The position numbers and the translations under genes are program-made. DNA of 64,000 nt from Quadrisphaera granulorum (GTDB lineage: Bacteria > Actinomycetota > Actinomycetes > Actinomycetales > Quadrisphaeraceae). Under the pieces are notes generated by a model. The model was not told the origin of the DNA and did not search any database. It saw nothing but the letters and a program-made list of their open reading frames with translations. The stretch lies in assembly GCF_003149145.1 (NCBI RefSeq), contig NZ_QGDQ01000001.1, forward strand, positions 310,001 through 374,000, given 5' to 3'. Shown here piece by piece: positions 1 to 8,169 of the stretch (positions are counted from its first letter, which is position 1; each line of letters begins with the position of its first letter).

Positions 1-970
1 GCCAGCCCTCGGCGAGGCGGCGGGCGTCGTCGTCGTCGGCCGGGCGGCTGGGCAGCTGCTCGGCCAGGGCGGCGTGCACCTGGGCGGTCGCGGCGCCCAG
101 TGCGCGGGCCCGCTCGGAAAAGTCGGTTCCGGACACCACGGCGGCAGTGGCCTCGCGCCAGGCGTCCTGCGCGCCGGCGAGGAACTCCGAGGCGACGGCG
201 AGGTCTCCGGAGACCAGCGGCTGCGACGGGTCGGAGCTGACCGGCCAGGAGCCCTCGACCCAGCCCGCCAGCGCGGGGACGGCGCGCACGCCGGTCGGGG
301 CGAGCGAGGCCTGCACCTCGACATCGGGGTTGCGGCCGGGGTGCAGCGTCCGGAAGACCTTGACGATGACGGGCGCGGAGCCGTCGTCCGGCTCGACGAT
401 GATCGAGGTGTTGGACTGCTCACCGCGCAGCACGCGGGCCGGGGTGCCGGGCTCCGGCGGCGCGACGCCGGCGGGGTGATGGCCCACGGCAGTGCCGGCG
501 TGCTCGGCCTGCTCCCCGGTGGCGTCCAGCGCAACCCCGCAAATCTGCCCGTCCAGCAGCGCCAGGAGCGCCTCGACGTAGGCCGGGTCGTGCGGGCCGT
601 CGTAGACGAACCAGCCGATGCCGTCGGGGTCCGTGAGCACCCCGAGCAGCGCCGCGACCGCGTCGGACCCGGAGCGCGGAGCGCGCCGGTGCACCAGCGG
701 CACCTGGACGATGTCGACGTGTCCCGCGCCGCCGCCCGCGACCGTGGTCACGCGCAGCACGTGGACGATGACGCGCACGTCCTCCGGGTCGGCCCACGGC
801 AGCAGGAGCCGCCCCACCACTTCGGTGCGGGCCTCGCGGCCCTTGGCGGGGTACCACCGCTGGTGGGGCACCCACGGGCCGAGCAGGTCGTGCAGGTGCG
901 TGCCAGTGGCCGGAGTGGCGGTCGGTGCCGTCGCCGTCGTCGGCGTTGTCTGGGCGGTCTGCGTGCTCAT
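1..970 (-). CDS. mak: Maltokinase, N-terminal part (runs off left edge)
   Basis: Predicted ATP-dependent maltokinase, which makes maltose 1-phosphate, the donor used by GlgE. About 323 residues are visible; the catalytic C-terminal lobe lies beyond the window. After a Thr/Ala-rich lead of about 25 residues comes the actinobacterial maltokinase cap, with the tryptophan motif HQRWYPAKGRE near residue 37. The kinase-lobe start RGEQSNTSIIVE lies near residue 180 and is followed by VIVKVFR, the likely ATP-lobe lysine strand. The ATG is at 970 and overlaps the glgE stop codon as ATGA, so the two are probably translated together. Family assignment rests on these motifs and on the neighbour; substrate specificity is inferred. 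Confidence 0.85.
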   Translation of the reverse strand, partial: MSTQTAQTTPTTATAPTATPATGTHLHDLLGPWVPHQRWYPAKGREARTEVVGRLLLPWADPEDVRVIVHVLRVTTVAGGGAGHVDIVQVPLVHRRAPRSGSDAVAALLGVLTDPDGIGWFVYDGPHDPAYVEALLALLDGQICGVALDATGEQAEHAGTAVGHHPAGVAPPEPGTPARVLRGEQSNTSIIVEPDDGSAPVIVKVFRTLHPGRNPDVEVQASLAPTGVRAVPALAGWVEGSWPVSSDPSQPLVSGDLAVASEFLAGAQDAWREATAAVVSGTDFSERARALGAATAQVHAALAEQLPSRPADDDDARRLAEGW

Positions 971-3195
971 GCGAGCTGGCCCCCGTCGCCGTCGCCGTCG
1001 TCCTGGCTGTCGTGATCGTCGTCACTGGGCGCCGGGGCGGAACGGGTCACGGCCACCACGTGGAAGGGCGTCGTGGAGGGGCCGAGCTTGACGTAGGTGT
1101 TCTCCCACCACGTCCACGTGTCACCGCTGATGAGGTCGCGCGCGGAGAACGAGTCCCACGGGGCCAGACCAAGCGCCGGCATGTCGAAGTGGACGATCGT
1201 CTCGCGGGTCGCGTGCGGGTCGAGATTGACGACGACGAGGACGACGTCCTCCGCGCCGGTCGGCGACTGCTCCGCCGGCACGCGCCGCGAGTAGGCGAGC
1301 ACGTTGTCGTCGTCGGCGGTGTGGAAGGTCAGCCCCCGCAGACGCTGCAGCGCCGGGTGGTGGTGGCGCGCGTAGTTGAGCTTGGCGAGCAGCGGAGCCA
1401 GCGAACGGCCGGACGCGGCGCCGGCGTCCCAGTCGCGCTGCTTGTACTCGTACTTCTCGTTGTCGATGTGCTCCTCGGCGCCCGGCCGCGCGACGTTCTC
1501 CACCAGCTCGTACCCGGCGTAGATGCCGTAGGTGGGCACCGCCGTGGCCGCGATGACGGCGCGCAGGGCGTGCGCCGTCGGGCCACCGAACTGCATGTAC
1601 GGCGTGAGGATGTCGTGGGTGGTGGGCCAGAAGCTGGGCCGCAGGTAGTCGGCGGTGCCGCCGCGGGCGGCGTCACCGGTGCCGGGCTCGTCACCGCCGG
1701 TGGTGAGCTCCAGCAGGTAGTCGGTGAGCTGCTGGCGGGTGTTGCGCCACGCGTAGTACGTGTAGCTCTGCGCGAAGCCGACCTTGGCCAGCGCCCGCAT
1801 CATGGCGGGCTTGGTGAAGGCCTCGGACAGGAACAGCACGTCCGGGTCGACCTCGCGGACCTTCGCGATGAGCCACTCCCAGAACACCACCGGCTTGGTG
1901 TGCGGGTTGTCGACGCGGAACAGCTTCACGCCGTGCCGCACCCACACCAGCACCACGCGCAGCACCTCGGCGTAGATGCCGTCGGGGTCGTTGTCGAAGT
2001 TGACCGGGTAGATGTCCTGGTACTTCTTCGGCGGGTTCTCGGCGTAGGCGATGGAGCCGTCGGAGCGGCGGGTGAACCACTCCGGGTGCTCGCCCACCCA
2101 CGGGTGGTCCGGCGAGGCCTGCAGGGCGATGTCGAGGGCGACCTCGAGGCCGCGGTCGTTCGCGTACCTCACGAAGTGGTCGAAGTCGTCGAAGGTGCCC
2201 AGGTCGGGGTGGATGGCGTCGTGTCCGCCGGCCTCGGAGCCGATGCCGTACGGCGAGCCCGGGTCTCCCGGTTCGGTGGTGAGGGTGTTGTTGCGGCCCT
2301 TGCGGTTGGTGGAGCCGATGGGGTGGATGGGCGTGAGGTAGACGACGTCGAAGCCCATCGCCTTGGCCCTGTCGATGGCCGTGGTGGCGGTGCGCAGCGT
2401 GCCGCTGTGCCAGGAGCCGTGCTCGTCGCGCCAGGCGCCCTCCGAGCGCGGGAAGATCTCGTACCAGGCGCCCACCAGCGCGCGCTCGCGCTCCACCCGT
2501 AGCCGCATCACCGGCCCGGGGGAGACCATGTCGCGCAGCGGGTGCTCGTCGAGGACGGCGCGCACCTGGTCGGCGGTGCCCGCGGCCAGGCGCGCCTCGG
2601 CGGGGCGGCCGGCGTCGCGCAGGGCCCACGCCGCGCCGTGCAGCACGTGGACGGCCTGCTCGGGCAGGCCCTCGCGGGCCGCGGCGCGCTCCAGCAGGAG
2701 CGCCCCCTCGATGAGCATGAGCTCGACGTCGACGCCGGCGCGGACCTTGATGGTGGCGTCGTGGTCCCATGTGCCGTACGGGTCGCTCCAGCCCTCGACC
2801 CAGAACGTCCAGTCGCCCGGGGAGTCGGGCACCACCCACGCCTCCCAGCGGTCGGTGCCGGGGTCGAGCGGAGTCATCGTGATGCGCGTGCGGATGGTGC
2901 CGTCGGGGCGGGCGAGCACCGCCGAGGCGTTGACGGCGTCATGCCCTTCACGGAAGACCGTGGCGCGCACGGGCACGGCCTCTCCGACGACGGCCTTGGC
3001 CGCCCACCGGCCGCCGTCGACCACCGGGCTGGTGTCGAGGACGGGGATGCGCCCCAGCCCGCTGGGGGAGGGGGCGATCACCGGCTCGGGCTCCGGTCCG
3101 GGCTCGGAGACGTCGTCGGGCCGCGGCTGGGGCTCGTCCAGGCTCAGCTCGGGCTCGAGGGGGGACTCAGCGGTCACGAGGGACTCAGCGGTCAC
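967..3195 (-). CDS. glgE: Alpha-1,4-glucan:maltose-1-phosphate maltosyltransferase GlgE
   Basis: GH13_3 enzyme that transfers maltosyl units from maltose 1-phosphate to alpha-1,4-glucan in the cytoplasm. The frame codes for 742 residues, against about 660-700 for the family. The extra length is an N-terminal Glu/Pro-rich lead of about 46 residues before the family start GRIPVLDTSPVVDGGRW, plus an Asp/Gly-rich tail. Catalytic motifs are visible: the nucleophile Asp in FRVDNPHTKP near residue 428 and the acid/base Glu in FLSEAFTKP near 458. GSTNRKGRNN lies in the substrate-binding region. The GTG start at 3195 is one of two GTGs made by an 18-base tandem duplication; the other is at 3177. It is transcribed divergently from glgP and coupled to mak. 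Confidence 0.95.
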   Translation of the reverse strand: MTAESLVTAESPLEPELSLDEPQPRPDDVSEPGPEPEPVIAPSPSGLGRIPVLDTSPVVDGGRWAAKAVVGEAVPVRATVFREGHDAVNASAVLARPDGTIRTRITMTPLDPGTDRWEAWVVPDSPGDWTFWVEGWSDPYGTWDHDATIKVRAGVDVELMLIEGALLLERAAAREGLPEQAVHVLHGAAWALRDAGRPAEARLAAGTADQVRAVLDEHPLRDMVSPGPVMRLRVERERALVGAWYEIFPRSEGAWRDEHGSWHSGTLRTATTAIDRAKAMGFDVVYLTPIHPIGSTNRKGRNNTLTTEPGDPGSPYGIGSEAGGHDAIHPDLGTFDDFDHFVRYANDRGLEVALDIALQASPDHPWVGEHPEWFTRRSDGSIAYAENPPKKYQDIYPVNFDNDPDGIYAEVLRVVLVWVRHGVKLFRVDNPHTKPVVFWEWLIAKVREVDPDVLFLSEAFTKPAMMRALAKVGFAQSYTYYAWRNTRQQLTDYLLELTTGGDEPGTGDAARGGTADYLRPSFWPTTHDILTPYMQFGGPTAHALRAVIAATAVPTYGIYAGYELVENVARPGAEEHIDNEKYEYKQRDWDAGAASGRSLAPLLAKLNYARHHHPALQRLRGLTFHTADDDNVLAYSRRVPAEQSPTGAEDVVLVVVNLDPHATRETIVHFDMPALGLAPWDSFSARDLISGDTWTWWENTYVKLGPSTTPFHVVAVTRSAPAPSDDDHDSQDDGDGDGGQLA
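3163..3195 (-). repeat. 18-bp tandem duplication over the glgE start
   Basis: An 18-base unit occurs once in full (3163-3180) and again for 15 of its 18 bases (3181-3195). It encodes TAESL/TAESP in tandem. Each copy begins with GTG in the glgE frame, so glgE has two equivalent candidate start codons six codons apart. Confidence 0.85.
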
Positions 3196-3325
3196 GACGT
3201 CGAACCTATCGAGCCGCCCGCGCGAACGACACCCGAGATCGATCCGGATCAGCGGCCGGCGGCGTTACCCGTCTGCGCCCACAGTGCAGCTGTCGGTGCG
3301 CTCGCAGACCGGGGAGGCGCTGGCA

Positions 3326-3331
3326 TAGGTT
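3326..3331 (+). promoter_or_regulatory. TANNNT -10 box for glgP (leaderless type)
   Basis: TAGGTT ends 8 bases before the GTG of glgP. That spacing puts the transcription start at or next to the start codon, as in actinobacterial leaderless mRNAs. No Shine-Dalgarno sequence sits at normal distance from the GTG. Confidence 0.55.
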
Positions 3332-3339
3332 CGGCCACC

Positions 3340-5922
3340 GTGAGAGCGATCCGACGGTTCACCGTCCGCACTGCGCTACCGGAGAAGCTGGCGCCTCTCG
3401 GAGAGCTGGCCACCAACCTGCGGTGGTCCTGGCACGCCCCGACGCAGGACCTCTTCGCCAGCCTCGACCCTGCGAAGTGGCAGTCCCTGCGTCATGACCC
3501 GGTGGCGCTCCTGGGCTCCCTGTCGCCCGAGCGCCTCGCCGAACTCGCGGCCGACCGCGCCGTGGTGAAGGCCGTCACGGCGGCCGCGGCTGACCTCAAG
3601 GCCTACCTCACGGGCGACCGCTGGTATCAGGAGCAGGCCCGCCAGAGCCCAGCCGGGGGCCCCGCTCTGCTGCCGGAGGCCATCGCCTACTTCTCCCCGG
3701 AGTTCGGCATCACCTCGGTGCTGCCGCAGTACTCCGGTGGTCTGGGCATCCTGGCTGGTGACCACCTCAAGGCCGCCTCCGACCTGGGCGTGCCGATCGT
3801 CGGCGTCGGGCTGCTCTACAAGGCCGGCTACTTCAAGCAGGCCTTCAGCCGCGACGGCTGGCAGACGGAGACCTACCCCGTCTCCGACCCCGACGGGCTG
3901 CCCCTGACGCAGCTGCGCGAGGCCGACGGCACACCCGCCGTGGTGTCCCTCCCGCTGCCGCACGGCCGGACTCTACTGGCGCACGTGTGGAAGGCCGACG
4001 TCGGCCGCGTCCCGCTGCTCCTGCTCGACTCCGACGTCACCGGCAACGACGAGGCCGCCATCAACGTCACCGACCGCCTCTACGGCGGCGGCGGCGACCA
4101 CCGCCTCCAGCAGGAGCTGCTGCTCGGCGCCGGCGGTGTCCGCGCACTACGGCTGTGGTCGCGTCTGTCCGGCGCCCCGGAGCCGACCGTCTACCACACC
4201 AACGAGGGCCACGCCGGCTTCCTTGGCGTCGAGCGCATCCGCGAGCTCACGGCGCAGGGCCTCACCTTCGACGAGGCCGTCGAGGCCGTCCGCGCCGCCA
4301 CCGTGTTCACCACGCACACGCCCGTGCCCGCCGGCATCGACAGGTTCGGCCGCGACGCCGTCGCCGAGCACCTCGGCGGGTCCGGCTTCCTCGGCGACCT
4401 CCCCCTCGACAGGGTGCTCGCCCTCGGCGCGGAGGACTACGCCGGCGGTGACCCCTCGGTGTTCAACATGGCCGTCATGGGCTTCCGCCTGGCGCAGCGC
4501 GCCAACGGCGTCTCCGCCCTGCACGGCGAGGTCTCCCGAGGCATGTTCTCCGGCCTGTGGCCGGGCTTCGACGCCGACGAGACGCCCATCACCTCCATCA
4601 CCAACGGCGTGCACGCCCCGACCTGGGTCGACCGCAAGGTCGTGGACCTGCTCGCCGCCGCCGGTGGCGGTGCCGACGCCTCCGACCAGGCCGGTGCCGC
4701 CGCCGCGCTCGACGAGAAGGAACTGTGGAGCCTGCGCGGCGAGCTGCGCGCCCAGCTCGTGGCCGACGCCCGCCGCCGCGTGCGCTCCTCCTGGCTGCGG
4801 CGCGGGGCGTCACCGGCCGAGCTGGCCTGGGTGAACGACGCGCTCGACCCCGACGTGCTCACCATCGGCTTCGCCCGCCGCGTGCCCACGTACAAGCGCC
4901 TCACGCTCATGCTGCGCGACCCCGAGCGCCTCAAGGCGCTGCTCACCCACCCGACCCGCCCGGTGCAGCTGGTCATCGCCGGCAAGAGCCACCCTGCGGA
5001 CGACTCCGGCAAGCGGCTCCTGCAGCGGATGGTGCAGTTCGCCGACGACGCCGGCGTGCGCCACCGCATCGTCGTCCTGCCCAACTACGACATCCGCATG
5101 GCGCAGACCATGTACCCGGGCGTCGACGTGTGGCTCAACAACCCGCTGCGCCCGCTCGAGGCCTGCGGCACCTCCGGCATGAAGGCCGCCCTCAACGGCG
5201 GTCTCAACCTGTCGATCCTCGACGGGTGGTGGGACGAGTGGTTCGACGGCGAGAACGGCTGGGCGATCCCGACCGCCGACGGCGTCGAGGACCCCGACCG
5301 CCGCGACGACCTCGAGGCCGCCGCGCTCTACGACCTCATCGAGACCCAGGTCGCGCCGCGCTTCTACGACCGAGACGCCGCAGGCCTTCCCGGCCGCTGG
5401 CTGGAGATGATCAAGCACACCCTCGCCACGCTCGCGCCCAAGGTGCAGGCCACGCGTATGGTGCAGGACTACGTCACCACCCTGTACGTGCCCGCGGCGA
5501 CCTCCGGTGCCGCGCTCGCGGCCGATGACTTCGCCGGGGCGCGCGACCTCGCCGCGTGGAAGGGCCGCGTCCGCGCGATGTGGAACGGCGTGCGGGTCGA
5601 CCACGTCGAGTCCGGCGGCGTCAGCGACTCACCGGAAGTCGGCGACGAGGTGCGCGTCGCCGCCTACGTCTCGCTCGGGCAGCTCTCGCCGTCCGACGTC
5701 GAGGTGCAGGTGGTGCACGGCCGCGTCGACGTCGACGACGAGCTGCTGGAGACGTCCGCCGCCCCGCTGGCACTGGAGGAGAGCTACGAGGAGGGCCGCC
5801 ACCTCTTCAGCGGCACCGTGGTGCTGCGGCGCTCCGGCGCGTTCGGCTACACCGTGCGTGTCCTGCCGCGCCACGGCGCGCAGGCCAGCGCCGCCGAGAC
5901 CGCGCTCGTCACCAGCGCGTGA
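3340..5922 (+). CDS. glgP: Alpha-glucan (glycogen) phosphorylase
   Basis: GT35 phosphorylase that releases glucose 1-phosphate from alpha-1,4-glucan, cytoplasmic, 860 residues, which is typical for the actinobacterial GlgP group. The N-terminus RAIRRFTVRTALPEKLAPLG is the usual start of this group. YFSPEFGI and QYSGGLGILAGDH follow near residues 110-140. The PLP-lysine region ACGTSGMKAALNGG places the Schiff-base lysine near residue 615. The GTG at 3340 is chosen because it opens the conserved N-terminus and follows a -10 box; the frame itself stays open upstream without homologous sequence. It is divergent from glgE, so breakdown and GlgE-dependent synthesis share a 144-base control region. 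Confidence 0.94.
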   Translation: MRAIRRFTVRTALPEKLAPLGELATNLRWSWHAPTQDLFASLDPAKWQSLRHDPVALLGSLSPERLAELAADRAVVKAVTAAAADLKAYLTGDRWYQEQARQSPAGGPALLPEAIAYFSPEFGITSVLPQYSGGLGILAGDHLKAASDLGVPIVGVGLLYKAGYFKQAFSRDGWQTETYPVSDPDGLPLTQLREADGTPAVVSLPLPHGRTLLAHVWKADVGRVPLLLLDSDVTGNDEAAINVTDRLYGGGGDHRLQQELLLGAGGVRALRLWSRLSGAPEPTVYHTNEGHAGFLGVERIRELTAQGLTFDEAVEAVRAATVFTTHTPVPAGIDRFGRDAVAEHLGGSGFLGDLPLDRVLALGAEDYAGGDPSVFNMAVMGFRLAQRANGVSALHGEVSRGMFSGLWPGFDADETPITSITNGVHAPTWVDRKVVDLLAAAGGGADASDQAGAAAALDEKELWSLRGELRAQLVADARRRVRSSWLRRGASPAELAWVNDALDPDVLTIGFARRVPTYKRLTLMLRDPERLKALLTHPTRPVQLVIAGKSHPADDSGKRLLQRMVQFADDAGVRHRIVVLPNYDIRMAQTMYPGVDVWLNNPLRPLEACGTSGMKAALNGGLNLSILDGWWDEWFDGENGWAIPTADGVEDPDRRDDLEAAALYDLIETQVAPRFYDRDAAGLPGRWLEMIKHTLATLAPKVQATRMVQDYVTTLYVPAATSGAALAADDFAGARDLAAWKGRVRAMWNGVRVDHVESGGVSDSPEVGDEVRVAAYVSLGQLSPSDVEVQVVHGRVDVDDELLETSAAPLALEESYEEGRHLFSGTVVLRRSGAFGYTVRVLPRHGAQASAAETALVTSA

Positions 5923-5940
5923 CCCGTCGCTGAGCCACCG

Positions 5941-6780
5941 ATGATCACTGTCCGCGGCCTGCGGCGCTCCTATCCGGGCGCCGCAGGCCGCGGGGCTGTC
6001 GGGGGCAGGGTCGACGGCAGGGTCGACGGCAGGTTTGACGCCATCGCAGGCCTCGACCTGCACGTACCCGAGGGGAGCTTCACCAGTCTCATCGGACCGA
6101 GCGGTTGCGGGAAGTCGACCCTGCTGCGCGCCGTCGCCGGTCTGGAGGATCCCGACGACGGCGAGGTGCTCGTCTGCGGGCGCCCGCCCGGCGTCGCTGC
6201 CGCCGACAAGGAGATCGGCCTGGTGCCGCAGACCCCCGCGCTGCTGCCCTGGCTCACGGTGCGCTCCAACGTCGAGCTGCCAGCGCGCGTCAACCGCTCC
6301 GCCGACCGCCGCCGCCAGCGCGCCGGCGGGGTGGCGCAGCGCGGCGACGTCGTGGAGGTGCTCCGCGAGGTCGGCCTGGGCGACGCGCTCGACAGGTACC
6401 CCCACGAGCTGTCCGGCGGCATGCAGCAGCGCGTGGCCCTAGCCCGTGCCGTGGCGATGCGCCCGCGCGTGCTGCTGCTCGACGAGCCGTTCAGCGCTGT
6501 CGACGAGATCACCCGCGAGGCGCTGCGGCGCCAGCTGCTCGCGCTGTGGGAGCACGTACGCACCACCGTGATCTTCGTGACGCACTCGGTGCGCGAGGCG
6601 GTGGTGCTGTCCGACACGGTGGTGGTCATGGCCGGCCCGCCGGGGCGCGTGGTCGACGTCGTCGACGTCGGGCTGCCGCGACCGCGTGCCGGCGCCGACC
6701 TGGGAGGTGCCGCGATGCACGCCGTCGAGGACCGGCTCCGCCGTGAGCTGGCGGCCGCCTGGGCGGGGGAGCACGGGTGA
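5941..6780 (+). CDS. ABC importer ATP-binding protein (SsuB/TauB type)
   Basis: Nucleotide-binding subunit of a nitrate/sulfonate/taurine/thiamine-precursor type importer, 279 residues. Visible motifs are Walker A GPSGCGKST near residue 56, signature LSGGMQQR near 159, Walker B VLLLDEPFSAVD near 177, and the switch histidine in VTHSVREA near 220. An insertion near residues 22-34 is encoded by a 12-base tandem repeat (GRVDGRVDGRFD). A second, Arg-rich insertion of about 15 residues lies near residue 120. It starts 18 bases after glgP without a clear ribosome site and overlaps the permease gene at GTGA. The substrate cannot be read from the sequence. Confidence 0.9.
   Translation: MITVRGLRRSYPGAAGRGAVGGRVDGRVDGRFDAIAGLDLHVPEGSFTSLIGPSGCGKSTLLRAVAGLEDPDDGEVLVCGRPPGVAAADKEIGLVPQTPALLPWLTVRSNVELPARVNRSADRRRQRAGGVAQRGDVVEVLREVGLGDALDRYPHELSGGMQQRVALARAVAMRPRVLLLDEPFSAVDEITREALRRQLLALWEHVRTTVIFVTHSVREAVVLSDTVVVMAGPPGRVVDVVDVGLPRPRAGADLGGAAMHAVEDRLRRELAAAWAGEHG
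6004..6039 (+). repeat. 12-bp tandem repeat inside the ABC ATPase gene
   Basis: Two perfect copies and one degenerate copy of GGCAGGGTCGAC encode (GRVD)2 GRFD near residue 22. The insertion lies between the first beta strand and the Walker A motif and keeps the frame. Confidence 0.85.
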
Positions 6781-7556
6781 GGCGTTGGTGGCACCCGGCT
6801 ATCTGGGCCCCGGCGGTGGTGGCGCTCCTGGTCCTTGCGGTGGTCTGGCAGCTCGTGGCCGCCCGCCTCGTGGAGCGCGGCCAGACGTACCTGCTGCCGC
6901 TGCCCGCCGACGTGGTCGCCGAGCTGGTCGGCTCACCCGGCACCTACCTGTCCGATGCCTGGACCACGCTGTCGACGGCCCTGCTGGGCGTGCTGCTGGG
7001 CGGGGTTCTGGCCGCCGTGCTCGCCGTCCTGCTGAGCGAGGTGCCGCTGCTCGCGCGCGCCATCCTGCCGCTGGCTGTAGTGCTCAACACCACGCCCGTG
7101 GTGGCCTTCGCCCCCGCCCTGGTGGTGGCGTTCGGCTTCGGGCGTACGCCGAAGGTGCTGGTCACCGCCGTCGTCGTCTTCTTCCCCGTGCTGGTCACGC
7201 TGCTGCAGGGGCTGCGGGCCGCCCCGCCGGACGCGCTCATGGTGCTGCGCTCGCTGCGCGCCTCCCGCGCCGAGGTGCTCCTGCGGCTGCGGCTGCCCTC
7301 GGCGCTGCCCGCGCTGTTCACCGCGCTGCGCGTGGTGCTGCCGCTGTCGGTGGTGGGAGCGGTGGTCGCGGAGTTCGTCGCGGCGGGCTCGTCGTCGGGC
7401 CTGGGAACCCTCATCACCACCTCGGCCGCCAACTACCAGCTCGCGCCCGTGTACGCCGCGATCATCGTGCTCGCCGTCATGGGCGTGGCACTGCTGGGCG
7501 TGGTGGTCGCTGTCGAGCGGCGGGTGCTGGCCCGCTACGCCCCGGGGCGGCGCTGA
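6777..7556 (+). CDS. ABC importer permease (SsuC/TauC type, BPD_transp_1)
   Basis: Integral membrane subunit, 259 residues, with about six hydrophobic segments. The first is WAPAVVALLVLAVVWQLVAA near residue 15. The ATPase-coupling EAA-type loop is recognisable near residues 155-180 (LRSLRASRAEVLLRLRLPSA), as in the SsuC/TauC family. The GTG start overlaps the ATPase stop codon, so the pair is translationally coupled. The substrate-binding protein lies 613 bases downstream, beyond two long hairpins and a small ORF, which is an unusually wide gap for such an operon. Confidence 0.9.
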   Translation: MRRWWHPAIWAPAVVALLVLAVVWQLVAARLVERGQTYLLPLPADVVAELVGSPGTYLSDAWTTLSTALLGVLLGGVLAAVLAVLLSEVPLLARAILPLAVVLNTTPVVAFAPALVVAFGFGRTPKVLVTAVVVFFPVLVTLLQGLRAAPPDALMVLRSLRASRAEVLLRLRLPSALPALFTALRVVLPLSVVGAVVAEFVAAGSSSGLGTLITTSAANYQLAPVYAAIIVLAVMGVALLGVVVAVERRVLARYAPGRR

Positions 7557-7589
7557 GCGAGTGCTGGACCGCGGCCGTCTCGCTGGGGC

Positions 7590-7750
7590 GCGTGACGCCC
7601 GACGTGCAGAACTCGGCTGGGAAGCCCCCAGGGCCGCCTCCGGCCGGGTTCTGCACGTCTGACGTCACACCCGGCGTCCCGCCGGGCATGCCGAAGTCCG
7701 CTGTGAGCGCATCCACGGCACTGGTGGCGCACTTCTGCATGTCCGGCGGG
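7590..7750 (+). repeat. Two tandem long imperfect palindromes after the permease gene
   Basis: Hairpin 1 has core arms 7601-7617 and 7643-7659. They pair over 17 bases with one U-G wobble, and pairing continues outward imperfectly to about 7590/7670. Hairpin 2 has arms 7678-7701 and 7727-7750, with 21 of 24 positions matching and one of the three exceptions a G-U wobble. The arms of both hairpins share the core GAC(G/A)TGCAGAA, so they look like two members of one repeat family. They may terminate the ATPase-permease transcript. There is no U-tract. Confidence 0.7.
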
Positions 7751-7804
7751 TCGCCCGCGCGCGGCGCTGTGGACGGCTGGTCCCGCCGGGTCTACCGTTC
7801 GGCC

Positions 7805-8032
7805 ATGACGATCACGTCTGCACTGGTCAGGGCGTTGGTGTCGCTGCCGCGGCGGGCCGGCGCGTACGCCTACGGCATCGTCTTCGGGTTCCCGAACGAG
7901 CGCCGCTACGGCAACCACCCCGGCTACCGCCACGAGCCGTCCGCTCGAGCGGGCGCCACCGACGGCCTGCAGGGTGCGGCCCACCTGGGCGCGGTGGGCA
8001 CGGCGATCGCGGCCGCCTCCGCCGGCTCCTGA
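7805..8032 (+). CDS. Small protein of unknown function (75 aa)
   Basis: A 75-residue frame starting at ATG 7805. TACCGT, a TANNNT-type box, ends 6 bases upstream, which fits a leaderless start. The product begins MTITSALVRALVSLPRRAG, contains FGFPNERRYGNHPGYRHEPS, and ends in an Ala/Gly-rich stretch. A short amphipathic or membrane-associated N-terminal helix is possible. I do not recognise a family. It lies alone between the permease and the substrate-binding protein. Promoter spacing and GC-rich third positions support it; the short length keeps confidence moderate. Confidence 0.5.
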   Translation: MTITSALVRALVSLPRRAGAYAYGIVFGFPNERRYGNHPGYRHEPSARAGATDGLQGAAHLGAVGTAIAAASAGS

Positions 8033-8169
8033 CCGCCGACTCGAGCGGCTCCGCGGCGGCGGAGTCCCGGGGCAGGATCCGCTCGATCCTGACTCTCGAC
8101 TCCACCGCGGCGGCCGCACCGCGACCGGTCCAGGACCGCACCGGGCCGCGAGGCCCGACAATCGGCGCT

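Noticed and set aside
925-2502. Long + strand open frame of 525 codons opposite glgE and maltokinase
   Set aside because: Repetitive Val/Arg/Gly composition, no domain motifs, and it lies antisense to two well-supported genes. GC-rich DNA readily gives such shadows.
7557-8169. Insertion sequence or transposon remnant between permease and binding protein
   Set aside because: No transposase fragment and no flanking target duplication seen; only palindromes and a small ORF.
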